A DNA stretch of 64,000 bases from Prolixibacteraceae bacterium (GCA_003506435.1 DOAQ01000020.1:1-64000), one strand, 5' to 3'; numbered from the stretch's first letter, positions 17,445 through 27,338 are shown. The notes: generated by a model from the sequence alone, not told the origin. Numbers and translations: made by a program.

Positions 17445-17783
17445 TCAGCTATTGAGCTTCTCATTGTTCCGGTGCCGGTCTTTGTCTCGCTGCGTTTTCT
17501 TTTCCATGTTTTTCAGGAAAGCCTCGTTCAGGTCGACCCCGGTTTGATTGGCAAGGCAGATCAATACCCAAAGTACATCGGCCATCTCGTCGGCCATGTT
17601 CCTGCCCTCGTCCGACTTCTTAAACGACTGGTCACCGTATGTTCGTGCCATGATGCGGGCCAGTTCGCCCACTTCTTCGGTTAAAATCGCCAGGTTGGTC
17701 AGCTCGCTGAAATAGCGCACGCCTACGGTTTTTATCCATTGGTCAACCATTTGCTGGGCTTCGGGGAGAGTAATATTCTTCAT
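17445..17783 (-). CDS. MazG-like nucleotide pyrophosphohydrolase
   Basis: 112 residues from ATG 17783; ATGs 9 and 15 bases upstream are alternatives that add three or five residues. The all-alpha NTP-PPase pattern is clear: a metal-binding EEVGELARIMAR (about 35) and DEMADVLWVLICLAN (about 75), giving the E-x-x-E and E-x-x-D ligands of this superfamily. The chain is a single MazG domain, as in small dUTPase/MazG-like house-cleaning enzymes that hydrolyse non-canonical NTPs. It is followed in the same direction by nothing close, and lies 86 bases from dtd. Confidence 0.88.
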   Translation of the reverse strand: MKNITLPEAQQMVDQWIKTVGVRYFSELTNLAILTEEVGELARIMARTYGDQSFKKSDEGRNMADEMADVLWVLICLANQTGVDLNEAFLKNMEKKTQRDKDRHRNNEKLNS

Positions 17784-17869
17784 GGTGTACATTTTCAAAG
17801 ATATAAAGCATAAATTTCAGGATTATATTCCCAATTTTTAATGAAATTTTGGGATTACGATCCTAATTT

Positions 17870-18325
17870 TTAAAAATCTTTCTGTTTGCTGTCTATTATA
17901 ATGGTTACCGGGCCGTCATTGTTCAGCGAAACATCCATTATGGCGCCAAATTCACCGGTGCCAACCGGTTTGCCCAGTGCTTTGCTGATTTCGGCGACAA
18001 ACTTTTCGTACATCGGAATGGCAAATTCGGGTTTTGAGGCACGAATATAGGAAGGCCGGTTCCCCTTTTTTGTTGAGGCATGCAAAGTAAACTGGCTCAC
18101 CACCAGGATTTCACCGTCTATCTCCTGCACCGAGCGATTCATTACCCCGTTCTCGTCATCGAAAACACGCAACTGCACCACTTTTTTCACCAGCCAGTCG
18201 ATATCTTCGCCGGTATCGGCATCTTCAATTCCCAAAAGGATCAGTAGTCCCACGCCGATTTCCGACTTTACTTTTCCGTCAATTGCAACTGAAGCTTTTG
18301 AAGTACGTTGAATTACAATTCTCAT
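17870..18325 (-). CDS. dtd: D-aminoacyl-tRNA deacylase
   Basis: 151 residues from ATG 18325 (MRIVIQRTSKASVAI); the ORF is open 11 codons more, but this start matches the family. The two active-site motifs are present: SQFTLHASTKKGNRPS (about 79) and the NNDGPVTIIID end motif (NxGPVT). The enzyme hydrolyses D-Tyr-tRNA and other mischarged D-aminoacyl-tRNAs as a dimer in the cytoplasm. It is transcribed in the same direction as the MazG-like gene and may share its message. Confidence 0.95.
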   Translation of the reverse strand: MRIVIQRTSKASVAIDGKVKSEIGVGLLILLGIEDADTGEDIDWLVKKVVQLRVFDDENGVMNRSVQEIDGEILVVSQFTLHASTKKGNRPSYIRASKPEFAIPMYEKFVAEISKALGKPVGTGEFGAIMDVSLNNDGPVTIIIDSKQKDF

Positions 18326-18437
18326 TTCAAAAAAAATTAAAACTAAATTTAGAACCAATTTGTCAAATTGCTGTTTGATTATCAGAGAAGAAAAAAACCA
18401 AATAGCATTTGTAAAAATAAATCAATTAGCCATTGAA

Positions 18438-19172
18438 ATGAAATCATTAAAGATAGCATTATTAATTCTGCTGGCATCCTGTGCTACCACCGAAAAGCTT
18501 GGTGAAACTCCGCTTCAGCAGATTGTAAAAAATCAGCAGGGGAAAGGCATTTCTTTCGAAATAGAATTTCGGAAAGGCAAGGCTCACAATCATCCTACTT
18601 TTGCATTCTGGATTGAAGATTTGGATGGAAAATATATTCAAACCTTATTTGTAACGCAGTATATTGCAACCGGAACCTATGCCCACGGACAATTGGAGCC
18701 GGGCAAATGGAACGATGTGGAAGGATCTGCCGAACGGCCTGCCTCATTGCCATACTGGCTGCACAAACGGAATGTCAAAAACCGGAAAGGTACTTTGTTG
18801 CCAACTGCTGACGAACCGGTTCCCGATGCCTGCACAGCGGCAACACCAAAGTCTGATTTTATTTTGAACACCAAAGCAGACGCACAACTTCCAAAAAAAT
18901 TCCGCTTGCTGATGGAAATTAATCAGCCCTGGGATTCGAATGCTTTTTGGAACAATGCAAAATACCCGGAAAGCTGGGATTACCGGGCATCACTTCAACC
19001 GGCGCTGGTGTATGCCACAACTATTGATTTGGAGAACGGAGGAAACGAATATTGGCTGAACCCGGTCGGGCACAGCCACTGGACGGGCGAGGACGGAAAA
19101 TTATATACAGATATTACTTCAATTACAACAGCGAAAGAAATTGTGGAACAAATAATTGTGAAATTGAAATAA
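18438..19172 (+). CDS. DUF2271-like periplasmic lipoprotein
   Basis: 244 residues from ATG 18438, which gives a short lipoprotein signal (LLILLASCATTEK, Cys about 14). The upstream in-frame ATG at 18360 would bury the signal. The motif HNHPTFAFWIEDLDGKYIQT and the later RPASLPYWLHKRN recall DUF2271 proteins, periplasmic proteins of unknown role that often go with flavoprotein or haem-related redox genes. The assignment is tentative. It lies 6 bases before a TonB-dependent receptor, so the two are probably one operon and may act on the same ligand. Confidence 0.6.
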   Translation: MKSLKIALLILLASCATTEKLGETPLQQIVKNQQGKGISFEIEFRKGKAHNHPTFAFWIEDLDGKYIQTLFVTQYIATGTYAHGQLEPGKWNDVEGSAERPASLPYWLHKRNVKNRKGTLLPTADEPVPDACTAATPKSDFILNTKADAQLPKKFRLLMEINQPWDSNAFWNNAKYPESWDYRASLQPALVYATTIDLENGGNEYWLNPVGHSHWTGEDGKLYTDITSITTAKEIVEQIIVKLK

Positions 19173-19178
19173 ACAAAT

Positions 19179-21566
19179 ATGAGAACGAATTATACTTTCA
19201 TTATACTGATATTTTTATTGCTATTCAAATCAGTCTCGGCGCAGGATGCTGCGATCCGGGGACGTGTTATCGATGCTTTAAGTAACGAACCTTTATCTTT
19301 TGTAAATGTGATTGTTTCGGGAACAAACGTCGGTACGATCACCGATGATGGCGGAAACTTCCTTCTATTTGGGCTCATTCCCGGTTTTGTCCGCATCGAA
19401 GCTTCTTTTGTCGGGTACAAAAAAGCGCTTTCGCCTGAAGTGGAAGTGAGCAATGCAAAAACCGGTTTTATTGAAATTCGAATGGAAAAGACGGATCAGG
19501 AGATTGAGGAAGTAAAAGTAACCGCATCGCCATTCCGGAAAACGGAAGAAAGCCCGTTGAGTTTAAAGACTATCGGCATTTCTGAAATTGAAAAAAGTCC
19601 GGGCGCCAACCGCGACATATCAAAAGTTATTCAGTCGTTTGCCGGGGTGCAGTCGTCGCCTTCGTTCCGCAATGATGTGATCATCCGTGGCGGCGGGCCG
19701 TCGGAAAGCCGTTTTTATCTGGATGGAATCGAAGTCCCGAACATCAACCACTTTGCGACGCAGGGTGCATCGGGTGGGCCTGTGGGCATTCTCAACGCCG
19801 ACCTGATTCGCGAAATCAACTACTATTCAGGGGCATTTCCTGCCAACCGGGGAAATGCACTCAGCGGGGTACTCGAATTTTCGCAGGTAGACGGCAACAG
19901 CGAAAAAGTGAAATTTCGTGGTTCACTGGGCGCCTCCGAAGTATCGGCAACATTCGACGGACCAATTGGTGATAAAACCAACTTTATTGTTTCCACGCGC
20001 CGTTCGTACCTCGAACTGCTGTTTGGTTTGCTGGAACTACCTTTCCTCCCCACTTTCAATGACCTTCAGTTTAAAGTAAAAACACGTTTCGATCAGAAAA
20101 ACGAACTTACGCTGGTCGGGCTGGGGGCCATTGACCTGTTCGACCTGAACCTCGACATTGAAAACCCGGACGAACAACAGCAAAATATTTTGAGCCGGAT
20201 ACCCGTGAACGAACAGTGGAGTTATACGGTTGGGGCCGTTTACAAACACTATGGAGCCAAAAGTTTTAAAACGTTGGCTCTCAGCCGCAGCCACCTGAAC
20301 AATTCGGCGTACAAATATTTTGAAAACGACGATAGTTCGGAAGACAACAAAATTCTGGATTACCAGTCAGAAGAAATTGAAAACAAACTGAGAGTGGAAA
20401 ATACAACCCGTTTTTCGGCTTATAAATTGAATTTTGGCGCCAATCTCGATTGGGTGAACTATCTGAATGAAACCACGCAGCGGCGTTTTTACGACGATCA
20501 GGTTCTGAATGTGAACTACAGTACCGACCTTTCGCTTATAAAATGGGGATTATTCGGGACCATCAGCCGTAACTTTTTGAACGACAGGCTGACCTTTTCT
20601 TTTGGCACCCGCTTCGATGCCAATAATTATTCGTCAGGCATGAATAAACTGTTCAAACAATTTTCTCCCCGATTTTCTGCTTCCTATTTATTAGCGGATA
20701 AGTGGAGCCTGAACTTCAATACCGGACGGTATTTCCAGTTACCAGCCTACACCAGTCTGGGCTACAAAGAGAACGGCGTTTTTGTGAACAAGGAAAATAA
20801 TCTGAAATACATCCAGTCTGATCATTTGATTGGCGGCTTCGAGTTCAAACCGAAAAGTAATATGCAATTCTCGGTGGAAAGTTTCCTGAAAAAATACAGC
20901 AATTACCCGTTTTCGGTGAAAGACCAGATCAGCCTGGCCAATAAAGGAGCCGATTTTGGTGTGATAGGCGATGAGGAAGTTTTATCAAGCTCAAAAGGAA
21001 GAGCCTATGGAGCTGAGTTCCAAGCGCGAATTAAAACAAGTGATGGGCTCAATTTCAACCTTTCGTACACATTGGTACGCAGCGAATTTGAAGATGGGAA
21101 TAATGAGTACCAGGTTTCGAGTTGGGACAGCAAACATTTACTGGTGCTGACATCGACAATGTCGTTGGGCCGCGACTGGCAGTTGGGTGGGCGCTGGCGT
21201 TTTGTGGGAGGCCTTCCGTATACTCCGTACGATATGGAAAAGTCGTCGCTGGTGGAGGCATGGAACCTCACCGGAGGCCCCTATTTTGATAATGCCCGAC
21301 TGAACAGCGAGCGTTTCGATGCATTCCATCAATTGGATTTGCGGGTTGATAAAACCTATTATCTGAAAAAACTAACCCTGAAGTTTTATCTCGATATTCA
21401 GAATTTGTACAATTTTCAAAATCAGCAGCAGGATATTATTGTGCGGGAAAAAGATGCCAATGGCAATTACCTGACCATTAACAACGGGCAAAACTATGTG
21501 TTAAGGCGGGTTGACAATACCTCGGGCAATGTGCTGCCAACCATTGGTATAATGATTGAATTTTAA
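19179..21566 (+). CDS. TonB-dependent outer-membrane receptor
   Basis: 795 residues. Signal peptide (FIILIFLLLFKSVSAQ), then a carboxypeptidase-regulatory-like beta-sandwich (about 24-105, AIRGRVIDALSNEPLSFVNV). The plug follows (SKVIQSFAGVQSSPSFRNDV, IIRGGGPSESRFYLDGIEV), and then a barrel ending in the aromatic terminus TIGIMIEF. The type is the general receptor seen in Bacteroidota, smaller than SusC and with no SusD next to it, so it may carry a metal chelate or small nutrient. It follows the DUF2271-like lipoprotein by 6 bases. Confidence 0.9.
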   Translation: MRTNYTFIILIFLLLFKSVSAQDAAIRGRVIDALSNEPLSFVNVIVSGTNVGTITDDGGNFLLFGLIPGFVRIEASFVGYKKALSPEVEVSNAKTGFIEIRMEKTDQEIEEVKVTASPFRKTEESPLSLKTIGISEIEKSPGANRDISKVIQSFAGVQSSPSFRNDVIIRGGGPSESRFYLDGIEVPNINHFATQGASGGPVGILNADLIREINYYSGAFPANRGNALSGVLEFSQVDGNSEKVKFRGSLGASEVSATFDGPIGDKTNFIVSTRRSYLELLFGLLELPFLPTFNDLQFKVKTRFDQKNELTLVGLGAIDLFDLNLDIENPDEQQQNILSRIPVNEQWSYTVGAVYKHYGAKSFKTLALSRSHLNNSAYKYFENDDSSEDNKILDYQSEEIENKLRVENTTRFSAYKLNFGANLDWVNYLNETTQRRFYDDQVLNVNYSTDLSLIKWGLFGTISRNFLNDRLTFSFGTRFDANNYSSGMNKLFKQFSPRFSASYLLADKWSLNFNTGRYFQLPAYTSLGYKENGVFVNKENNLKYIQSDHLIGGFEFKPKSNMQFSVESFLKKYSNYPFSVKDQISLANKGADFGVIGDEEVLSSSKGRAYGAEFQARIKTSDGLNFNLSYTLVRSEFEDGNNEYQVSSWDSKHLLVLTSTMSLGRDWQLGGRWRFVGGLPYTPYDMEKSSLVEAWNLTGGPYFDNARLNSERFDAFHQLDLRVDKTYYLKKLTLKFYLDIQNLYNFQNQQQDIIVREKDANGNYLTINNGQNYVLRRVDNTSGNVLPTIGIMIEF

Positions 21567-21570
21567 AAAC

Positions 21571-21607
21571 CAAGCTTGGTAACTGCCGAAAGCAAGCTTG
21601 CTTTTTT
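21571..21607 (+). terminator. Terminator after the TonB receptor
   Basis: CAAGCTTG at 21571-21578 and again at 21593-21600 can pair (the arm is self-complementary), with a 14-base loop, followed by CTTTTTT. It lies 4 bases after the stop codon. Confidence 0.65.
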
Positions 21608-21638
21608 ACCGGACTGCAATCTGCATCTCTCCCAGCTT

Positions 21639-21737
21639 CCGGATTTACAATCCGGGTTACCGATGTGTAGAATAAAATGGATAAACGAAGGGATTGAAAA
21701 TCCTTTGTAAATTAAATGCGGATTGCAAATCCGCATT
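21639..21737. repeat. Cluster of REP-like hairpins with core GGATT-N3-AATCC
   Basis: Three palindromes lie in a row: 21639-21655 (7-bp arms), 21688-21706 (core GGATT gaa AATCC, extended by weaker pairs) and 21715-21737 (perfect 10-bp arms AATGCGGATT/AATCCGCATT). A degenerate fourth unit is seen near 21611-21623. The same core with 3-base loops suggests one family of dispersed palindromes. Together with the terminator they fill the 315-base gap before the HAD phosphatase gene. Confidence 0.75.
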
Positions 21738-21881
21738 AGCGGGGAACAACTAATTTGTACAGGTGTATCATTTTTCAGGATTTTTTAGCTTACCTCCTAC
21801 TTTTAAACGGTTTTTTAATAATTTTCGGGCAGTGCTTTTTACGAACAAACAAATCTTCAAATGAATTTTATAATTACGAAA

Positions 21882-23141
21882 ATGAAAACATGGTTTTTGT
21901 CCTTCTCGATGATGGGCTTGTTACTGCTTTCGGGCAGTTGCCGGGATGAAGAACGTTTGCAGTCCAATCCTTTAGACAGGCTGAACTGGTCTGAAAAAAA
22001 CTATGTGGTTTTGAACAATTTAATCAATGATTACGGCATCGGTGGAAAATACTACAATGAAAACAAAGCTCCATATGCTGTTTTCGACTGGGATCAGACT
22101 TGCGCCCATTTCGACGTTGAAGAAGCGCTGATGCGTTATCAGTTGTCTCATCTTCAGTATAAAATGACAAAGCAGCAGTTCAGTGATTTGTTGAAAGACA
22201 ACATTCACGGAGTAACTCAATTGCCTGAAGATTACCAAAACATACGTCTTGCCGATATTAATCAGGATCTTAAAAATGACTATGATTTTCTGTATGATAA
22301 TTTTTCAGGACTGAACGGCACAATGACGCTCGAAGAAATAAAGGGAAATCCCCGCTTCAATGACTTTTTCGTAAAACTACTTTTTTTATATGATGCCTAT
22401 TGCTCCGTTCCGGCTATTGGTGATGATTATGCCTATCCCTGGGTACTTTATCTGTTTGCCGGTCACACGACGGAAGAAGTGAAAACCATGGCGAGGGAAG
22501 CCATTTCGTATGAACTTGGCAACCGGCTGAGCAAACAAATTGTGGAATCGCCTGCCGGATTGCAAACCAATGCCGGGGTCGTCCGGGTTTCGTACCGAAC
22601 GGGATTGCGCGTTATTCCGGAAATGCAAAATTTAATTTCTACATTCAGAAATCATGGGATTGATGTTTTTATTGTGTCGGCAAGTTACAAGCCGGTTGTC
22701 GAGGTTTTTTCAGGTATTGGAACATACGGATACAATGTGCCTCCGGAAAATGTAATTGCGATGGAACTTGAAATAGACAGCAATGGCAAAATTCTTCCTG
22801 AATACAAAGCCGGATGGGAGAAAACATTCGGGCAGGGAAAAGTGGAAGCGATTAACAAGACAATAAAAACAGAACTTGGCAAAAATTGGGATCCTTTATT
22901 TTCCGCTGGTGACAGCGATGGCGATTACGAAATGTCAACGGGCTTTCCCGACATGAAACTATCATTGATCTGGAACCGGATGAAAGGCGGAAAGATTGGA
23001 GAACTCTGTAAAAGGGCAGTTGACGAAGCAGACCACATCACTCCCCGATTTATTCTTCAGGGACGGGATGAAAATACAGGCATTGTTTTACCATCTTCTG
23101 AATCTGTTCTTTTGGGAACGACTGGAAAATCAGGAATGTAA
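21882..23141 (+). CDS. Secreted HAD-superfamily phosphatase lipoprotein (phosphoserine-phosphatase-like)
   Basis: 419 residues from ATG 21882, seven codons inside the open frame; this start puts a compact signal before the lipobox LLLLSGSC (Cys20). HAD motif I is VFDWDQTCAHFD (DxDxT with catalytic first Asp), motif II is IDVFIVSASYKPVV (Ser), and motif IV is LFSAGDSDGDYEM. A long helical cap lies between motifs I and II. The enzyme should dephosphorylate small molecules at the cell surface or in the periplasm, as other exported SerB-like proteins in Bacteroidota do; the substrate is unknown. It stands alone between the REP cluster and lplA. Confidence 0.82.
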   Translation: MKTWFLSFSMMGLLLLSGSCRDEERLQSNPLDRLNWSEKNYVVLNNLINDYGIGGKYYNENKAPYAVFDWDQTCAHFDVEEALMRYQLSHLQYKMTKQQFSDLLKDNIHGVTQLPEDYQNIRLADINQDLKNDYDFLYDNFSGLNGTMTLEEIKGNPRFNDFFVKLLFLYDAYCSVPAIGDDYAYPWVLYLFAGHTTEEVKTMAREAISYELGNRLSKQIVESPAGLQTNAGVVRVSYRTGLRVIPEMQNLISTFRNHGIDVFIVSASYKPVVEVFSGIGTYGYNVPPENVIAMELEIDSNGKILPEYKAGWEKTFGQGKVEAINKTIKTELGKNWDPLFSAGDSDGDYEMSTGFPDMKLSLIWNRMKGGKIGELCKRAVDEADHITPRFILQGRDENTGIVLPSSESVLLGTTGKSGM

Positions 23142-23189
23142 AGAACATCCGTTTTTTGAAACCTGACCGGTTTAATTTACTTTTACCGC

Positions 23190-24122
23190 ATGATTACATT
23201 TTGCCTGAAACATAGCGAACTGGATCCTTGGTTTAACCTGGCGGCGGAAGAATACCTGCTCAAGAATCTTACAGAGGATTTTTTTATCATCTGGCGGAGC
23301 GAACGTTCTATTGTGGTGGGCAAACATCAGAATGCACTGGCCGAGATCAATCACGAATTTGTGCGCAATAACGATATTCATGTGGCGAGGCGCTTGTCGG
23401 GCGGAGGAACGGTTTTCCACGATCCGGGAAATGTCAATTTCACCTTTATCCGAACGGTGAAAGAAATTTCGGAGGTGAATTTCAAAATATTTACCCAGCC
23501 CATTGTTCAGTCGTTGCAAAAGCTGGGTGTCGATGCGTACACCACCGGGCGAAACGATCTGATGTTGGACGGGAAAAAAATTTCGGGCAATGCCGAACAT
23601 GTGTACAAAAAGAGGGTTTTGCATCACGGAACATTGCTTTTTAACAGCGACTTGTCGAAATTGAAAGGCGCGTTGCAAGTCGATTTATCGCGCTTCGAGG
23701 ACAAGTCGGTACAGTCGAATCGCAGTCCGGTGACCAATATTTCCGGCTATTTGAAAGAGCCGATGACGGTTGAAGAATTTTCGGATTTTATTTTTGGCGA
23801 CGTACAAAATACTTTTCAGGAAAAAAAAACATACGAACTAACCGAACAGGATATTGCCGCTATCGAAGCGCTGAGGGATGAAAAATATGTTACCTGGGAC
23901 TGGGTTTACGGGTACTCGCCCAAATATATTTTCAGAAATACCATTTCGTCTTTCTCCGGAGAAATTAAAATTGAAATGAGCGTGATAAAAGGTGTCATTC
24001 AGGAAATAAAAACGGAAGGTTTGTTGCCCGGAATTTCAGCAAAAATTATTGGTAAAAGGCACCGGATGGAAGATTTTCAGGATTTACCGGAAGCCGGATT
24101 ACTTCAGAAACTACTTTTTTAA
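23190..24122 (+). CDS. lplA: Lipoate--protein ligase
   Basis: 310 residues, the shorter form of the family. Signature segments are LDPWFNLAAEEYLL, ARRLSGGGTVFHDPGNVNFTF (the lipoyl-AMP binding loop), the catalytic-lysine region DLMLDGKKISGNAEH, and HHGTLLFN. The protein activates free lipoate with ATP and attaches it to the E2 and GcvH lysine in the cytoplasm. The C-terminal ~80 residues match the small accessory domain. Monocistronic. Confidence 0.95.
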   Translation: MITFCLKHSELDPWFNLAAEEYLLKNLTEDFFIIWRSERSIVVGKHQNALAEINHEFVRNNDIHVARRLSGGGTVFHDPGNVNFTFIRTVKEISEVNFKIFTQPIVQSLQKLGVDAYTTGRNDLMLDGKKISGNAEHVYKKRVLHHGTLLFNSDLSKLKGALQVDLSRFEDKSVQSNRSPVTNISGYLKEPMTVEEFSDFIFGDVQNTFQEKKTYELTEQDIAAIEALRDEKYVTWDWVYGYSPKYIFRNTISSFSGEIKIEMSVIKGVIQEIKTEGLLPGISAKIIGKRHRMEDFQDLPEAGLLQKLLF

Positions 24123-24244
24123 GCCCATTTTTTTGGTCACTCAAAGGGTGCAGAGGTTCATTTATTCCTGCGATAAGATTATTTAACAAGGGCGGATAGG
24201 CAATATTTTCAGGAATTTGTATGTTTGTGCAGATTACTGGAAAT

Positions 24245-26101
24245 ATGAAACAGATCATTCCCATACTCATCATTGCCTGGTTCGGATACCTGGTTTTTTT
24301 TGCCTCGTGTGCCAATACAGGGATGCCAACCGGCGGTCCGAAAGACACGATTTCTCCTGTGCTTGTATCTACTGTCCCCAAATATTTGGGAACCAATTAC
24401 AAAGATATTGATATCCGGTTGACTTTCGACGAATACGTAGTGTACGACGAGCTGAGCCAAAAACTGGTGGTATCGCCGCCTATGAAGAAAAAACCGATTT
24501 TTAAGTCGAAGGGCAAAACGTTGATTGTGGAGTTTAAGGAAGAATTGAAGGACAGTACAACGTATTCATTCGATTTTAAAGATGCAGTGGCCGACAACAA
24601 CGAAAAAAATCCCTACGAAGACCTGCGTTTTGCTTTCAGTACCGGGCCCGAAATCGACACCTTACAGGTGGCTGGTTACGTGAAAAATGCGTTCGATCTC
24701 GAACCGGTTGAAGACGCACTGGTGGTATTGCACCGTTTGCACAATGAAACTGCCTTTTTCGACAGCATTCCCGATTACATCGGGAAAACCAACAAAGAAG
24801 GCTATTTCGAAATAAAAAATATTGCCAGAGATACCTATCGCCTGTATGCCATTGCCGATGGTGATAACAGCCTTACTTACAACCAAACCGGAGAACTGGT
24901 TGCTTTTGCCGATTCACTGATCACGCCCGATGCAAAATTCATCAGCCGCAACGACACCATCGTAAAAGACGGCGACACGCTGGTAGTACACAGCGAAATT
25001 GAGTATTACCCGGGCATTCAGTACCTGATGTTATTTGAAGAAGAAGCTTTCGATCAGTACCTCGATTCGTACAACCGACCGGCTCCCAACTACTGTTCGT
25101 TTGTTTTTTCTGAAACCCTGTCCGACTCGTTTAAGGTAAAACTGCTGGAACCCGAACCAACGGAAAACTGGCTGTTTATTGAATCGAACCTGAAGCGTGA
25201 CTCGCTGACTTTCTGGATCACCGATACGCTGATCAGCAATATAGATACGCTGAAAATGGAATTGAAATACCAGGTAAAGGACAGTCTGGACGCCATTGTA
25301 ATGAAATACGATACATTGGACCTGATTTATCAGCGACCCAAATCCGAGCCGAAACAAAAACGCCGGAAAAAAGAAACCGAAGAGATACCACAGATTTCAA
25401 TTTCTCACAATATAAAATCGAAGGGGCACGATATTTTTCAGAAAATTATCATGCAGGCGCCCGAGCCACTGGAATCGTTCGATACCAGCAAGGTCTGTTT
25501 GTACCAATTCGTCGATACGGTTCAAACGAAATTAAAAATCAATGTAGAGCCCGATTCCATGTCAATCCGGAAATTTTTTATCAATTATCCGTGGGAGCCT
25601 GAAGGAAATTACTTTTTCAGCATCGATTCGGCGGCGGCCAAAAATATTTACGGACATCCAAGTCGCAAGGTGGAACAAAAATTTTCTATCCAGGAAGAAC
25701 GATATTACGGGACCATCGTTCTGGACATACAGAATTTGAATGGCCCTGCCATCGTCCAGCTTGTTGACAATTCGAAGGAAGAAAAGGTATTGCAGAAAAT
25801 CCAGGTTTTGGAAGAAGGCGAAATCACATTTCCGTATCTGAAGCCTGAAAAGTACAAGATAAAAGTAATTTTCGATGCCAATAAAAATGGCAAATGGGAT
25901 TCCGGCTATCTGAGCGAAGGTATCCAGCCCGAGCGGGTGATGTATTACCCGAAGGTGCTGAAAACAAAAGGTAATTTCGAAATCAGGGAACCGTGGAAGC
26001 TGGATATTGATCCGAATTACGGCAAAGAGGTGATCGATGAAGAAAAAATAAAAGAAGAAGAGGCAGCTAAAAAGAAGAAAAAAGAACAGCAACTGAATTA
26101 A
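24245..26101 (+). CDS. Ig-like (Big_5) domain lipoprotein
   Basis: 618 residues from ATG 24245; an ATG at 24221 lies inside a TATGTTTG promoter -7 match (24220-24227), so the later one is preferred. The signal ends in FFASCANTGMPTGGPKD, the hallmark of a Bacteroidota family with an Ig-like domain right after the lipid anchor (about 35-135, LTFDEYVVYDELSQKLVV). The remaining ~480 residues are beta-rich and end in a Lys/Glu-rich tail. Role unknown; probably cell-envelope maintenance. It lies 4 bases before the DUF3108 gene, so both are expressed together. Confidence 0.85.
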   Translation: MKQIIPILIIAWFGYLVFFASCANTGMPTGGPKDTISPVLVSTVPKYLGTNYKDIDIRLTFDEYVVYDELSQKLVVSPPMKKKPIFKSKGKTLIVEFKEELKDSTTYSFDFKDAVADNNEKNPYEDLRFAFSTGPEIDTLQVAGYVKNAFDLEPVEDALVVLHRLHNETAFFDSIPDYIGKTNKEGYFEIKNIARDTYRLYAIADGDNSLTYNQTGELVAFADSLITPDAKFISRNDTIVKDGDTLVVHSEIEYYPGIQYLMLFEEEAFDQYLDSYNRPAPNYCSFVFSETLSDSFKVKLLEPEPTENWLFIESNLKRDSLTFWITDTLISNIDTLKMELKYQVKDSLDAIVMKYDTLDLIYQRPKSEPKQKRRKKETEEIPQISISHNIKSKGHDIFQKIIMQAPEPLESFDTSKVCLYQFVDTVQTKLKINVEPDSMSIRKFFINYPWEPEGNYFFSIDSAAAKNIYGHPSRKVEQKFSIQEERYYGTIVLDIQNLNGPAIVQLVDNSKEEKVLQKIQVLEEGEITFPYLKPEKYKIKVIFDANKNGKWDSGYLSEGIQPERVMYYPKVLKTKGNFEIREPWKLDIDPNYGKEVIDEEKIKEEEAAKKKKKEQQLN

Positions 26102-26105
26102 GAGA

Positions 26106-26918
26106 ATGAAACGCCACCTGATAAAGTCCACCTTCATTCTGCTTGTTTTGCTAACAGGCCGAACGGCATTTTCACAGGAACCCGATTTTCCCTTCTCAAA
26201 CGGTGAATACGGCAAATACGGGGCCTATTATAACTGGCATTTCATTTGGGTATACAGTGGCAATGTTGAGTTTTTTACCACACGCGAAAAATACCGGGGA
26301 CAGGACTGCTGGCATTTCAAAGCCGAAGGAAATACCTTCATGCCGTACGACCTGCTTTATAAAGTTCGCGACACCTTCAATGTCTACACGTCAGTAAAAC
26401 CGTTCAACCCATTGTATTATAAACGGGTGATGAACCACGGTAAAAAAGAGTCGTTGCATCAGTACATTTTCGATCAGCAAAAGGGGCTGGCTTATTCAAC
26501 GGTAAAACGGCATGGAGAGAAACTGTTCTGCGATACCCTCGAACTGGGTAAAAATACACACGATTTGTTGTCTGCTGCTTACTATTTCCGGGGCTTCGAT
26601 TTCAGAAAATACAAAACCGGGCAAAAAATTCCCTACCGCTTACTGGTTGACAATGCTATTGAAGATTTATATTTTCGTTATCTTGGAACTGAAATTGTAA
26701 AAACCCGTAATGAACGGCAGTTTCGTTGTCACAAAATATCGGTTATGCTGATGAAAGGCGATTTTTTTCCCGAAGGAGAATACATGAAAGTCTGGCTGAC
26801 CGACGACAAAAACAAAGTCCCGGTTCAGGTGGAAACGGAAATACTGGTTGGTTCTTTGAAAGTTGTTTTACAGGAAACAAAATCACTCCGATATCCGCTT
26901 GAGGCAGAAATACACTAA
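26106..26918 (+). CDS. DUF3108 family exported protein
   Basis: 270 residues with a signal peptide (FILLVLLTGRTAFSQ). The pattern GEYGKYGAYYNWHFIWVYSG and the later PFNPLYYKRVMNHGKKES fits DUF3108, a beta-rich periplasmic family common in Bacteroidota and Proteobacteria with no known reaction. It is coupled to the Ig-like lipoprotein upstream (4-base gap), and the two probably work together in the envelope. Confidence 0.82.
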   Translation: MKRHLIKSTFILLVLLTGRTAFSQEPDFPFSNGEYGKYGAYYNWHFIWVYSGNVEFFTTREKYRGQDCWHFKAEGNTFMPYDLLYKVRDTFNVYTSVKPFNPLYYKRVMNHGKKESLHQYIFDQQKGLAYSTVKRHGEKLFCDTLELGKNTHDLLSAAYYFRGFDFRKYKTGQKIPYRLLVDNAIEDLYFRYLGTEIVKTRNERQFRCHKISVMLMKGDFFPEGEYMKVWLTDDKNKVPVQVETEILVGSLKVVLQETKSLRYPLEAEIH

Positions 26919-26998
26919 AGTTGTATCGAAATCCACATACGATATTGTTTCCAACACGCAATAAAATAGTCAATTATAAATCATCAATCAATTACGTT

Positions 26999-27286
26999 AT
27001 GGCAAGTATCAGAAGATTAAAAAAAGAAGCCGACTATTTGGTATCCGAACTGGTCGTCGATTGTTTGAGCTATGTGAACCTTTACACCAAAGCCGATAAA
27101 GAACAGGCTTTCAAAATTATTCAGGATGTTTTAACAGTCCGTGACCAGGTTCGCGACATGGCCAACCACCCGGACGGAAAAGATAATCCAAAACTGGTAA
27201 AAGCGCATTACAAAGCAACGATCGAAAAACTGGTAAAAAGTATTGAAGATGGCTATGCCAGCCTCGAAAAGCTAACAGTTGCATAA
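26999..27286 (+). CDS. Small conserved helical protein, function unknown
   Basis: 95 residues from ATG 26999 (MASIRRLKKEADYLVSELVV); the frame is open 26 codons further up but without a likely start. The chain is almost wholly helical and charged, with no membrane segment or metal motif (DKEQAFKIIQDVLTVRDQVR, YKATIEKLVKSIEDGYASLE). I do not recognise it beyond similarity to small cytoplasmic hypothetical proteins of Bacteroidota. It stands alone between the DUF3108 gene and a palindromic repeat. Confidence 0.7.
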   Translation: MASIRRLKKEADYLVSELVVDCLSYVNLYTKADKEQAFKIIQDVLTVRDQVRDMANHPDGKDNPKLVKAHYKATIEKLVKSIEDGYASLEKLTVA

Positions 27287-27338
27287 TTTTTGTCGGCAGA
27301 GTGTCGGAAAAAGCCATTTAAAAACCGGAGAAACCGAG

